Source: Bradyrhizobium stylosanthis
Lineage (GTDB): Bacteria > Pseudomonadota > Alphaproteobacteria > Rhizobiales > Xanthobacteraceae
Length of the DNA: 64,000 bases
Direction of reading: 5' to 3'
Assembly: GCF_001641335.1 (NCBI RefSeq)
Contig: NZ_LVEM01000003.1
Coordinates: forward strand, 1,437,054-1,501,053
Position 1 is the first letter of the stretch. Each line of letters begins with the position of its first letter. Shown here in pieces: positions 28,660 to 38,101 of this stretch. The notes under the pieces were generated by a model. That model saw nothing but the letters and a program-made list of their open reading frames with translations. It had not been told where the DNA came from and did not search any database. A program made the translations under genes and the position numbers.

Positions 28660-28955
28660 CGCCCCGGTCTAAGAGCCTGACTCGAAATTGTTCGTTCGAC
28701 CGCCCAGCGGCGCGGAAGCACCTCGAAGCCCTGTGCGGCATCGGAGCGCTTGATGATCTCGACAGTCCACCGGCCGATCTTTTCCAGCACCGCCTTGAGC
28801 TTTTCGCCGGCATAGCCGCCATCGGCGAAGATATGGCGCAGCCAGGGGAAGCGGTAGCGAATGCTGCACAGGACATCTGGCGCGCCGTCGCGATCCTGGA
28901 CGTCGGCAGCGCGAACGATCGCGCCGACCAGGAGCCCTTGGGTGTCGGGAACGCC
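28660..28955 (-). mobile_element. IS5-family fragment with internal deletion
   Basis: The minus strand carries DTQGLLVGAI, FPWLRHIFADGGYAGEKL and RRWAVERT, then jumps directly to the element tip (FESGS, GAGTCAGGCTC). About 55 codons of the C-terminal domain are deleted. Its other end is fused to an ISL3 fragment at about 28956, so both elements were cut by the same rearrangement. Confidence 0.75.
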
Positions 28956-29500
28956 CAGTCATCGATACCCACAACAAGCAATGGATCCATCGGCATCGCC
29001 TTCCGCCGGCGGACCAGCAGCAAGGTATCGTTGCTGACAGGCAGCATGAGCCGCTTGGCGAAGCTTGCCGCCGGCCGGCCCCCGAGCGCCAACCCCAGGT
29101 GATGGACGATGTGTTCGAGCCGTGCCGTCCGACGCCGTCGCAGCGGAACGACGTCTTCTCCGAGCCGCTCGGTGAAGATCCGACGGCGACAATACGGCAC
29201 CTCACATGTGAAGCGCCGCTTGAGCAATCGGAGGGGCACCTTTCTGCCCGCTGATGGCAACTCGGCCACGTGCCGGATGTATCGGCTATGGACTCGGCGC
29301 GTTGCTGTCGCGCACAAAGGGCATTGGGCCTCCGCAGCCTCTGACCGAACAGCCAGAATAATTGAATCCTCTGAATCACTTACGCCATCAAAGACCAAAC
29401 CACTCGGTACTAGCGATGAAATTCGAAAGCCTGCCGCATGGCGCCGATTCTCCGTTGAAGACCCACAGTCGCCGACGCACTTCATCAGAAATGAGTCAGA
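28956..29500 (-). mobile_element. ISL3-family transposase, N-terminal fragment
   Basis: The frame has RISSLVPSGLVFDGVSDSED, the N-terminal zinc finger (CPLCATATRRVHSRY, then CEVPYCRRRIF), LEHIVHHLGLALGGRPAASF and ends at VVGIDDWAF, the first part of the catalytic domain, where IS5 sequence takes over. The C-terminal two-thirds of the transposase is missing. Confidence 0.75.
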
Positions 29501-29640
29501 GCCAATATTGCAGGCCGAATGACAGGCTCGATCCCAACGTCGTCGACCGGGAGGCGCTGGAAGCCCCGCCGTCAACGCGTTGTCCGACACATGGAAACCG
29601 CGGCGGCGCGCGCTACGCGAACAAAATAGGCGTCAAGCGC

Positions 29641-29933
29641 CATTCAAAAGGGCCTCGGCGCTACGCTTACCATCCAGCTGAAGAAGCTCGTCGCCGATCT
29701 CTCGCTCGACAAGGAGATGCTGCATGAGTCGCCGCGCGCGCCGTGTCGCCTGCCAGGCGGCGCTTGCCAGCTTCGAGGAACTCCTTGGACCAGCCGTAGT
29801 ACATCGAGGCTGCGATGCCCTCGCGGCGGCACAGTTCGGAGATATTCTCCTCACCGCGCAGCCGTTCCAGCACAATGCGGATTTTCTCTTCCGCCGAGTA
29901 GTGCCGGCGTGTTTGGCGCCGAATGTCCTTCAC
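29641..29933 (-). mobile_element. IS3-family orfA fragment
   Basis: MKDIRRQTRRHYSAEEKIRI begins a typical IS3 orfA helix-turn-helix (ENISELCRREGIAASMYYGW, then KEFLEAGKRRLAGDTARAAT), after which the sequence is foreign. orfB is absent. On the opposite strand at 29672-29735 the phrase KKLVADLSLDKEMLHESP is the end of a different IS3 orfA, so two IS3 pieces meet here head to head. Confidence 0.7.
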
Positions 29934-30015
29934 AACACTCGCTCAGCTCCTTGCGGCTACAAGCGTTTTCGAGCGAAGTGGATACCGGCTCGCGTAAACG
30001 CGTCAAAGCCAGACC

Positions 30016-30062
30016 CTAGAGCCCTTTCCGTTCCGATCGGAACGGAAAAGAAAAGGCTTTAG
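30016..30062. repeat. Intergenic palindrome
   Basis: CTAGAGCCC, TTTCCGTTCCGATCGGAACG and AAAAGGCTTTAG form a near-perfect long palindrome centred at about 30034. Such short palindromic units are scattered between rhizobial genes. It could also act as a bidirectional terminator. It lies about 37 bases before the SemiSWEET start. Confidence 0.5.
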
Positions 30063-30098
30063 CCATGATCACCACCGAATCCGTGCTATAGAGCCGAC

Positions 30099-30359
30099 AT
30101 GGAACCCTTCGCGATTAAGCTGATCGGCTTTGCTGCCGCCACCTGCACCACCGTCGCCTACGCGCCGCAGTTCATCAAGGTCTGGAAGACTCGATCGGCG
30201 CGCGACATCTCGCTTGGCATGTTCCTGGTCATGGTGCTGGGCCTGGCGCTCTGGCTCATCTACGGCCTGCTCTCTGGCGACGCGCCGCTGGTCGCCGCCA
30301 ACGCCATCACGATGGTGCTTGCCGGCGGTATCTTGTTCATGAAGTTGAAGTATGGGTGA
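30099..30359 (+). CDS. SemiSWEET sugar transporter
   Basis: The 86-residue product has three membrane helices and the PQ-loop motif of SemiSWEETs (AAATCTTVAYAPQFIKVWKT, then RSARDISLGMFLVMV, then YGLLSGDAPLVAANAITMVL). SemiSWEETs dimerise to form bidirectional sugar uniporters in the inner membrane. Length and motifs are complete, so it appears functional although surrounded by IS debris. The substrate, possibly sucrose or glucose supplied by the host, is inferred from the family. Confidence 0.88.
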   Translation: MEPFAIKLIGFAAATCTTVAYAPQFIKVWKTRSARDISLGMFLVMVLGLALWLIYGLLSGDAPLVAANAITMVLAGGILFMKLKYG

Positions 30360-30539
30360 GATTGAAGCTGCGTAGAGTGGATTGGCGCGTGAACCCACCT
30401 GTGGACGCCCCGCAAGATGCAAGCGGTTTTTGAAGAAGATTGGCACGTATCGGATGCGGCCATCTGTCCGGCCTCTGATACAGCGATGGAGCTGCGGACC
30501 CGTATGGGCTCGCGGACCGAAACCAAATCATAAATGCGT

Positions 30540-31200
30540 GCTCAAGAAGTTGACGTAGAGCCGCGCCGCCGCATAGAAGCGGCTCATCATACGCGCCGTC
30601 TCGACTCCATCGAAACTGCCATTGTCCGTCATGACGCGCGTGACGGTGACGCCGAGGCTTTTGTAATACGCCACGGCTGCTTTGAGAAACGGAACAGCAC
30701 TGTCCGCCGTCTCGTCGGGCTTGATCTCGGAGAAAGCGACGCGAAAGTGGTCGTCAATGCAGACGTGGACGAAATCCCAAGCCGCGCCGCGGCTCTCGTA
30801 CGGACCACTCGGATCGCCGGTGAAGGTGTCCGACACGCTCGAAACGCCCGAGCTTTTTGATGTCGATGTGAATGATCTCGCCTGGGCTTTTGCGCTCATA
30901 GCGGGGTTCCGGCTCGGCTGGCTCCAGGATGCGGCTGACGGTGGCCGGTGAGACCTTGACCCCGGCCGCGATCTGCTTGCCGGTATGGCGCTGCCGGCGC
31001 AACACCTCGACGGCTGCGTATGTGGCAGGCGGGGTTTGGCTCGGCGTGAATGGGGTCTGGAGGAGCGATCGCGCAACCCTTCAATACCTTCTGCGCGGAA
31101 CCGCTTGACCCATTTGGCCACCGTCTTCGGCGAGGTGTTGAACAGCTCAGCCGCGGCGGCTTGGGTTAGCCCGCCCCCGACGGCGCGCACGGTCATCGGA
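30540..31200 (-). mobile_element. IS481-family transposase remnant (second type)
   Basis: From about 31200 the minus strand reads MTVRAVGGGLTQAAAAELFN, TSPKTVAKWVKRFRAEGIEG and, after a frameshift, EVLRRQRHTGKQIAAGVKVS. It then reads HIDIKKLGRFERVGH and, after another frameshift, DDHFRVAFSEIKPDETADSA and TRVMTDNGSF. The region carrying the last catalytic Glu is replaced by unrelated residues (YVNFLSTHL), so the 3' end is lost. It differs from the IS481 element at 26618. Confidence 0.75.
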
Positions 31201-31215
31201 GACGCTAAAGTCTTT

Positions 31216-31440
31216 CTAAGGCGCCGGGCGGAGAACTGAGCCCGGCTCGAGGGACAGCGCTTTTTCCAATCTCGTCTGGGCGCCCCCCAGATGGACGGTC
31301 CTGTCGTCGGCCAAGTAGGACGCGGCCATCGCCGTGTTGGCACCTGCGAGGCAGACCATCGCGGCGACATTTCCGGGGTCGATTTCTAACGCATTGTCCA
31401 ACGGTCGAGCGGAGAAATTGACGTACGGACGCGATAGACC
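31216..31440 (-). pseudogene. TPR-repeat protein fragment
   Basis: The frame NALEIDPGNVAAMVCLAGAN, then TAMAASYLADDRTVHLGGAQ and TRLEKALSLEPGS, has the spacing of tetratricopeptide-type repeats such as those in the C-terminal half of some rhizobial cyclase or winged-helix regulators. It has no start and is cut by the adjacent IS481 piece at 31205. Confidence 0.4.
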
Positions 31441-31454
31441 CCGCCACATTGGGC

Positions 31455-31877
31455 TCAACTTTCAGATGCCCGCTCGCGACGCGAGCCATCCAGATCTTCT
31501 CCGTCAGTTCGCGCCAGTGCTCGCTCAACCGTCACCAAAATTCGATTTCCTGGCGCAACATCTGGAGTGTATCCGAGTTGCACCTCGAGAGCCGCCAGGG
31601 CTTGGCGAGCTCCCTCTAAACCTGCGGTCGCCTCATCCAAGACCTGCCGCGCCTCATTCAATCGAACGACCGCTTTCGCACCGGCATCAAACAGCTTGGT
31701 CCGTATTGACGGAGGTCGGTCCTCGAGATCTGCGCGCCGGAGCTCGGGCAGCATGTTCATGAGCGCTCGATGTGCGAGCGCTTGCACGGTTTCAGACTTC
31801 TCGGCAGCGGCAAGAGCCTCTCGGTAAAAATGTAGCGCCTCGATGACTTTCTCTTCAAGATGGAGATCGTCGCTCAA
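31455..31877 (-). CDS. Hypothetical helical protein (140 aa)
   Basis: MSDDLHLEEKVIEALHFYRE begins a charged, almost wholly helical product with a coiled-coil-like centre (AVVRLNEARQVLDEATAGLE). No signal peptide, membrane helix or known motif. Its composition is protein-like and the frame is uninterrupted, but it sits among IS fragments. Function unknown. Confidence 0.4.
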   Translation of the reverse strand: MSDDLHLEEKVIEALHFYREALAAAEKSETVQALAHRALMNMLPELRRADLEDRPPSIRTKLFDAGAKAVVRLNEARQVLDEATAGLEGARQALAALEVQLGYTPDVAPGNRILVTVERALARTDGEDLDGSRRERASES

Positions 31878-32423
31878 TCACTCATTCTCGCTAGTTGCAT
31901 CGTGAAGATAACCACCCGCTTCTTCGGTCCTACAGACGCCGCCGGCCTGTGAGCTCGCGATTAACGGGGCATTCAGCTCAACCGCTCGCACCGCTGCGCT
32001 AGTAACGCTCATGCGCAAAGTCCCGGCCGCATCAAAAGCTACAACAGTGCTGCACGCCGCTTCGATCCGTCAAATTCATTACGATGCTGCCAACGAAGTC
32101 GAATACCTCGCCCCAGTGGCCTCACCACGCATTTCAAACAAATGATGCGGGTCTCCATTTGAGAATTGAAGCATTTATACTCCTCGATGAAGGGCTCTGA
32201 GGCCATTTGCAATTTCCTGCGATCATACAACCTGTCGCTACGTGCGCTTCAAGCCGTTTGTGCTCATGCTCAGGGTGATCCTGGACCGGAACACTGGCGG
32301 GGCGATTAGGTTCAACGGGCCCGACCGTAGGCTGCAAAGATGATCTGAGGCCGGCAAAGTGGAGCATTTTCGGGCTAGCGTTTTTCGCAGCGATTCCCAG
32401 GCTGGGAGGAGCGAAGAGGAGCG
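31878..32423. other. No recognisable gene
   Basis: Only short frames are found here. GGTTCAACGGGCCC-type inverted sequence near 32310 is not followed by a T run. AGGAG at 32416-32420 is the ribosome site of the IS3 orfA remnant. Confidence 0.4.
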
Positions 32424-32720
32424 ATGAAGGCCACGAAGTTTTCAGACGTCCAGAAGGCGTTCTTCTCAAGCAGGGCGCCGACGGCATGTTGCGGAGATTT
32501 GCCGCAAGGCCGGTATCACCCAGGCGACCTATTTCAATTGGAAGACCAAGTATGACGGGCTGCTGCCGACAGAGATGCGGCGGCTGAAGCAGTTCGAGGA
32601 CGAGAAAGATCTGTCACGCACGCGTTCGCTACGGCTATCGCACGTGCCCCGTCCTGCTCCGCCGCGAGAGCTGGCGCCACGGCCAGAACAAGACGCGGCG
32701 CGTGTTTGTCTCTCACACAC
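32424..32720 (+). mobile_element. IS3-family orfA/orfB deletion remnant
   Basis: ATG 32424 starts MKATKFSDVQKAF. After a one-base frameshift and a small deletion the orfA helix-turn-helix continues (EICRKAGITQATYFNWKTKY, then LLPTEMRRLKQFEDE). This is fused by a large deletion to an orfB piece (RVRYGYRTCPVLL, then WRHGQNKTRRV). The DDE core is absent. Confidence 0.7.
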
Positions 32721-32759
32721 TCGTGTCGGCTTTGATCTAACATCAACAAGCGTCGTGAT

Positions 32760-32962
32760 GCCCAATAGTTGTGGTAAGGACCTGAGGTCAACGCGTCGAC
32801 GAGATGGCCCGAGTATATCGGCATGAACAGGTCGGCCGCTGTCGCACCGAGGAAGCCAACCAGCACAAATGCAGCGCGGTAGGGCTGGAGCAGCCATTGG
32901 CAGAAAAAGAGCGGAATTACCGCGCAGATGGCGATAGGACGCTCGTCAGCTTGAGCGGTCAT
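32760..32962 (-). pseudogene. ABC exporter N-terminal fragment
   Basis: The frame has CQWLLQPYRAAFVLVGFLGA, then TAADLFMPIYSGHLVDALTS, the first membrane helices of an ABC exporter (permease fused to ATPase). It is cut near 32800 where IS3-derived sequence begins. The start would be at 32962 (MTAQADERPI). The rest of the transporter is not in the window. Confidence 0.55.
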
Positions 32963-33708
32963 GCAGTAATCCGGTCATCCTTATCGCGCAGACCGGCTTC
33001 ATCTGAACTGAACTCCCAGTCGCAAGGGCGCGATCTGACACGGGCATTCGGTCGGCACTCTTCTTCGGGCGAAGCGCTCGGCGCCAACAGTCTAAGCCGC
33101 TCCGGACTGCCTCCATGGCTTTCTGCCGAATCCTTGCAGTCTCTTGCAACGGGCAACGATCTCCCTCATTCACATCTTCGGCGCATGTGAGCGTCTGCGA
33201 GCCCAAACAGAGTCCAATAGTGTTTCAGGAAAGATCGGATTTCATGACTGCGCGCGGAAAGACCGCACACCCATCAGGTCCGACGTGGCAAGATCGATGT
33301 TGCATGCCAGTGTCCCCCGCCTCAATCAATTGCCACGGCTAGTAGTTGACTTGGGGCCCACGCGTAGCCAGACCGACCCGTGGACAGACAGTTGCGCAAA
33401 GGCTGAGCGGGTGACAAAAACTTGGCCTCGCGACAGCCATTGTTTCGCGGCTAGAGATTTTGTGTGCCAGGCGATAGAGATCGACAAATTTCGTGGCCTA
33501 CAGACTTGAGAAGCAGATCGCTCACACGCCAATCTAGACTTTGAACCTCCAAAACCCGGTAACGGGTCGAGTGGCCGTGAGATCGGTTAGCTGTTCCGGC
33601 AAAAAACGTCTGCCGCCCATGAGGCCCGCTAAAAGGCGGCGCGATGGGGATTAGAGCAACGAGTGCGAGCAGGAGATTGAGACCCAGACCTCAGGAGATG
33701 CCGTCGCG
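32963..33708. other. No recognisable gene
   Basis: This AT-mixed region between the ABC fragment and the nod box has no frame with protein-like composition over 100 codons and no IS motif I can name. Confidence 0.4.
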
Positions 33709-33756
33709 ATCCGCAATGTGAATGCATTCCATCCAAACAATCGATTTCACCAATTC
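33709..33756 (+). promoter_or_regulatory. nod box upstream of nodPQ
   Basis: The 48-bp segment begins ATCCGCAATGTGAATG and ends with CAAACAATCGATTTCACCAA. This closely matches the rhizobial nod box, including the conserved ATCCAAACAATCGATTT-type 3' half. NodD with a host flavonoid would activate transcription rightward. The first intact gene downstream is nodP, about 550 bases away, with no terminator evident between. Confidence 0.85.
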
Positions 33757-34305
33757 CCGTGCTGCCAGGTAGGAAAACCGTTAGCAATTGAGCAACACGG
33801 TAGGTTTTCTGTCGGGAAAGCTACGAGGAACACGTCATTGTGGTCGCGTCAGTCTGGTCGTAGGCGGTTTTTTGCCGGCTCCTCACTAGCTCTTGATTGG
33901 CGGCAAGGACGCCTGCAAGCGCGAAAGGCATGTAGATGATCATGCCTTCCCCTTCAGCAAGATGGACCGATCGCACTGCCCCCGCCCAGGCGCAACGGCT
34001 TTGCGCCACGGTTAGCTCGTTTGATGTTGAGACATCAACAAAAAATCGAACGATCGTCAGTCAGTCTGCGATCTCCAGTCCACGGCTCGTTCCCACAATT
34101 TTGTCCCCTTTGGGGATGGCGCCGCGGATCTCTGGCTTTGAATCGACCATCGATTACATTCCGCGGCGGAGCACACAATCCTGCTTCATCGAAGCTAAGC
34201 GATCACTGACCTCGTACAAAAGCCCTGAAATATGGCGTGAACACCGGCAGGGCAACTTCGTCGCTGGGGTATATCTCGAACATGTTCAATATGGACGCGA
34301 AGGTT
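33757..34305. other. Long leader between nod box and nodP
   Basis: I see no intact gene here. Short frames at 33936-34370 (plus) overlap the nodP start but lack protein character. It probably serves as a long untranslated leader, or is what remains of a nod gene lost between the nod box and nodP. Confidence 0.4.
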
Positions 34306-35226
34306 ATGATCAGATTGGAAACGCATACGCTGCCCCGCCATTTGCGTCGGCTCGAGGCCGAGACGATTGAAATCATGCGGGAAGCTGTCGCCGCGTTCAA
34401 AAGCCCGGTGATGCTCTATTCAATTGGTAAAGATTCGAGCGTCATGCTCCACCTGGCGATGAAGGCGTTCTATCCGGCGAAGCTGCCTTTTCCGTTGATG
34501 CATATTGATACGACGTGGAAATTCCGCGAAATGATTACCTTTCGCGACGAGACGGCAAAACGCATGGGGGTCGATCTGATCGTCCACGTGAACAAGGACG
34601 GCATCGCGCGCGGTATCAATCCTATCGATTCCGGCTCCGCGCTCCATACGCAGGTTATGAAGACCGACGCGCTCAAGCAGGCCCTTGACCTGTACGGATT
34701 CGATGCGGCATTCGGCGGGGCGCGGCGGGACGAGGAGAAAAGCCGCGCCAAGGAGCGCATATTTTCGTTCCGCTCGGTAGGACACGTCTGGGACCCGCGT
34801 AACCAACGGCCCGAACTTTGGAACCTGTTCAACACCCGCATTCGTCAAGGCGAAACCATGAGAGTGTTCGCGATGTCGAATTGGACGGAGCTCGAAATCT
34901 GGGAATACATCATGTTCGAGAAGATCCCCGTCGTGCCTCTCTACTTCGCAAGATGGCGACCGGTAGTGCATCGGGACGGTACCCTGATCATGGTGGACGA
35001 CGAGCGGCTCCCGCTCTTGCAGAGCGAGACCCCGCAGATGCGGAGAATCCGCTTTCGTACACTTGGGTGCTACCCCCTGAGCGGCGCCATCGAATCGGAG
35101 GCGACCACGATCGAGGACATTGTCGCCGAAATGCAGGTTGCGACAGTTTCGGAGCGCCAGGGGCGCCTCATCGACACGGATGAGACAGCTTCAATGGAGA
35201 AGAAGAAACGAGAAGGATACTTTTGA
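34306..35226 (+). CDS. nodP: NodP, sulfate adenylyltransferase small subunit
   Basis: The product matches CysD/NodP: the PP-loop SIGKDSSVMLHLAMKAF, then PLMHIDTTWKFREMITFRD, GGARRDEEKSRAKER and YPLSGAIESEA. With NodQ it forms ATP sulfurylase, making adenosine 5'-phosphosulfate from ATP and sulfate. I start at MIRLETHTLPRHL (306 aa); Mets at 34282 and 34291 are alternatives, and none has a clear ribosome site. The stop overlaps the nodQ ATG by one base. A nod box lies upstream, so this copy is most likely the symbiotic one dedicated to sulfation, separate from the housekeeping cysDNC. Confidence 0.88.
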   Translation: MIRLETHTLPRHLRRLEAETIEIMREAVAAFKSPVMLYSIGKDSSVMLHLAMKAFYPAKLPFPLMHIDTTWKFREMITFRDETAKRMGVDLIVHVNKDGIARGINPIDSGSALHTQVMKTDALKQALDLYGFDAAFGGARRDEEKSRAKERIFSFRSVGHVWDPRNQRPELWNLFNTRIRQGETMRVFAMSNWTELEIWEYIMFEKIPVVPLYFARWRPVVHRDGTLIMVDDERLPLLQSETPQMRRIRFRTLGCYPLSGAIESEATTIEDIVAEMQVATVSERQGRLIDTDETASMEKKKREGYF

Positions 35227-37115
35227 TGGATATGGAAGCCAGCCCGTGCGTCGGCGAGGCTGACAGCAAGGACCAATTGCGCTTCATCACCTGTGGCTCG
35301 GTCGATGACGGAAAATCAACGTTGATTGGCCGACTCCTGCACGACAGCAAGATGATCTATCAGGACCAGCTGCGTGCGCTTGCCCGGGACAGCGCCAAGC
35401 ACGGTACAACGGGCGGCGACATAGACTTTGCCCTGCTTGTCGACGGTCTCGAGGCTGAGCGCCAACAAGGTATTACCATCGATGTCGCCCATCGGTTTTT
35501 CACCACGTCGCACCGATCATTCGTAGTCGCCGATACACCAGGCCACGAACAATATACACGCAATATGGCGACCGGCGCCTCCAACGCGCAGCTCGCGATC
35601 ATCTTGATCGATGCGCGCAAAGGGGTCCTTGCGCAAACCAAGCGCCACTCCTTCATCTGCTCGCTGTTGGGTATCCGGCACGTCATGCTCGCCGTGAACA
35701 AGATAGATCTCGTTGACTACCGAAAGGATATCTTTGACGGCATCGTGAACGACTATGTCTCCTTTGCTTCGGAGCTCGGCTTTGCGTCGATCACTCCACT
35801 TCCGATCTCCGCCAGGTACGGCGACAACATCACCAAGCGATCCCGCAACACCGATTGGTATCAGGGCCAGTCCCTGCTTGATCACCTCGAAACTATCCAC
35901 ATAGAATCCGAGACGACGGATCTACCTTTCCGTTTTCCGGTACAGTGGGTGAACCGGCCAAGTCTGGATTTCCGAGGGTATGCGGGCACGATCGCCTCCG
36001 GGAGCATCTCGGTTGGTGATGAAATAATCGTCGCAGTCTCGGGGCTGAGCTCACGCGTCAAGCGGATTGTGACCTACGATGGTGACCTTGCGGTCGCCGG
36101 AGCGGGCGAAGCCGTGACGATCACGCTCGAGGATGAGATCGACGTCAGCCGCGGCGATGTCCTGGCGAGCCCGACCCACCGGCCTGAAATCGCCCATCAG
36201 TTTGCCGCTCATCTGATCTGGATGGACCAGGAGCCAATGGTGCCGGGTCGTTCCTATGCATTCCGGATTGGCACGCAATCGATCACTTCCGGCAGCATCA
36301 GCTGCATCAAATACAAGGTCGACGTCAACACACGCAAGCAGGTCGCGGCGACCACGTTGGGTCTTAATGAGATCGGCTTCTGCAATTTGGCTACTGTCCT
36401 GCCTGCAACGTTCGATCCCTACCGTATCAACCGGCGGACGGGATCGCTCATCGTAATCGACCTCTCTACCAACCGCACTGTTGGCGCGGGGATGATCGAA
36501 TTCTCGCGCCGGCGCACGACCAACATCGTCCAGCAACCGCAGTCGATTGGGAAGCGGGAGCGTTCCGCGCTCATGCATCAGAAGCCGTGCGTCATCTGGT
36601 TCACCGGCCTTTCCGGCTCTGGCAAGTCGACGATTGCCAATATCGTCGACCAGAAGCTGTTCGCAATGTCGCATCACTCGATGCTGCTGGATGGCGACAA
36701 CCTGCGTCAGGGGCTCAACCGTGATCTCGAGTTCACTGAGGAAGATCGCGTTGAGAATATTCGCCGTGCTGGCGAGGCGGCACGTCTGATGCTCGAAGCC
36801 GGACTGATCGTCATCTGCTCGTTCATTTCTCCCTACAAGGCTGACCGGAACATGGTGCGCAGTCTGGTCGGGAACCGCGAATTCGTCGAGGTCTTTGTGG
36901 ACACCCCGATAGAAGAATGCATCCGACGCGACCCAAAGGGTCTTTATTCCAAGGCAAAGTCAGGCCAGATCAAGAACTTCACCGGCATCGATGCGCCGTA
37001 CGAAGCGCCAAGCACGCCGGAACTCCATTTGAAGGCATCAGGCGAGCGCCCAGAACACTTGGCTGACCGGGTGCTAAATTGCCTCGCCGAACGAGGATTC
37101 ATCACCCTGAGGTGA
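35226..37115 (+). CDS. nodQ: NodQ, bifunctional ATP sulfurylase GTPase / APS kinase
   Basis: The 629-residue protein is a CysN-CysC fusion. The N-terminal EF-Tu-like GTPase has CGSVDDGKSTLIGRLLHDSK (P-loop), DTPGHEQYTRNM and NKIDLVDY. The C-terminal APS kinase has its own P-loop (WFTGLSGSGKSTIAN), DGDNLRQGLNRDLEF and ISPYKADRNMVRSL. Together with NodP it produces PAPS, the sulfate donor for Nod-factor sulfotransferases. The two sulfotransferase genes in this window (42870 and 57917) are the obvious consumers. ATG 35226 overlaps the nodP TGA, so the pair is translationally coupled. Full length, no defects seen. Confidence 0.92.
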   Translation: MDMEASPCVGEADSKDQLRFITCGSVDDGKSTLIGRLLHDSKMIYQDQLRALARDSAKHGTTGGDIDFALLVDGLEAERQQGITIDVAHRFFTTSHRSFVVADTPGHEQYTRNMATGASNAQLAIILIDARKGVLAQTKRHSFICSLLGIRHVMLAVNKIDLVDYRKDIFDGIVNDYVSFASELGFASITPLPISARYGDNITKRSRNTDWYQGQSLLDHLETIHIESETTDLPFRFPVQWVNRPSLDFRGYAGTIASGSISVGDEIIVAVSGLSSRVKRIVTYDGDLAVAGAGEAVTITLEDEIDVSRGDVLASPTHRPEIAHQFAAHLIWMDQEPMVPGRSYAFRIGTQSITSGSISCIKYKVDVNTRKQVAATTLGLNEIGFCNLATVLPATFDPYRINRRTGSLIVIDLSTNRTVGAGMIEFSRRRTTNIVQQPQSIGKRERSALMHQKPCVIWFTGLSGSGKSTIANIVDQKLFAMSHHSMLLDGDNLRQGLNRDLEFTEEDRVENIRRAGEAARLMLEAGLIVICSFISPYKADRNMVRSLVGNREFVEVFVDTPIEECIRRDPKGLYSKAKSGQIKNFTGIDAPYEAPSTPELHLKASGERPEHLADRVLNCLAERGFITLR

Positions 37116-38101
37116 TCGGAGAGAGCACTCACAAGGTCTGTCGACTCTACCAGATACTCTTTGACCCCGGGGTCGGGTCTCCAACACGCATGAAGCGCTT
37201 ACCGGTTTGTAGTCGAGGACTGCTTCGCGCCGTCTGCCCGCCGCGGGCTCACTCGCGTGCGGTCGTCTGGGAAATCAGAGCAATACCCGACATTGGTAAC
37301 CAATGTGGGGCGCTCGCCGCACGTCTCGCGACACTCCCAGCGACCAACATTGCGGCTCAAAATGAAGTGTGAGTAGTCCCCTTCACCCGCCCACAGTGCG
37401 ATGACGTTACGGTTGTTGAGCAACGGTCGAGATATGCTGGGCTGACGCTTGCCACCGCTGGGATGAGCCGCTTGATCCCGAATAAGCCCGCTTGCCAACA
37501 CGAGTATGAGTTGCCGGCGCACTCGTGTGAATTTCTAAGTTGACGAATTTTTCTTCCGGAATTCCGGGTTCGCGTCGGAATTGCACGCGACCAATGCCGA
37601 CCGCCTAGCCCACCAGTAAAGCTTCGGCGGCTAAAGTCGCTCTCTCGGAACGCGATTGCATTCTGATCGTTCGAGGATGCTCGAGTCGCACCTAGGGTCA
37701 GATTGCAAGATTTTAGTCACGTAGCTCGACCCTACGTTGCGCAAGGGCCAAACATCCTTTTGGCCCGTCGATTGATCGACAGTCGCGGCCACGCAGGATC
37801 AACGCTTGTTGCGGTGGATTAGACATTAACGGCCAATATCATCCATTGACAGGTCGTCGGGAAAAGACTCTCGCGTAGTCAAAACGAGGTAACCTAGATC
37901 AATTCTTCGGCACCCGCATAGCTCTGCTTTGACTTCAATCAGGGCGGCGAAGGAAAGCAAGTGAATGTCTTCCGCGGTTGCGATTCCGCCCAGAGCGTCG
38001 CGCTTATGCCCCATTAGTTTGTGATGATGGTGAGTGACCCGCATGAGGGACGCCAATCGCGCGGCCGACATCGAGATCTCCTGTTTTGGACACCGAGGGC
38101 C
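37116..38101. other. No intact gene between nodQ and the radical SAM remnant
   Basis: ATCACC-CTGA-GGTGAT overlaps the nodQ stop and could form a small hairpin. A minus frame at 37826-38065 (ISMSAARLASLMRVTHHHHK, then GGIATAEDIHLLSFAALIEV) looks partly protein-like, but I cannot place it. The remainder shows nothing. Confidence 0.35.
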
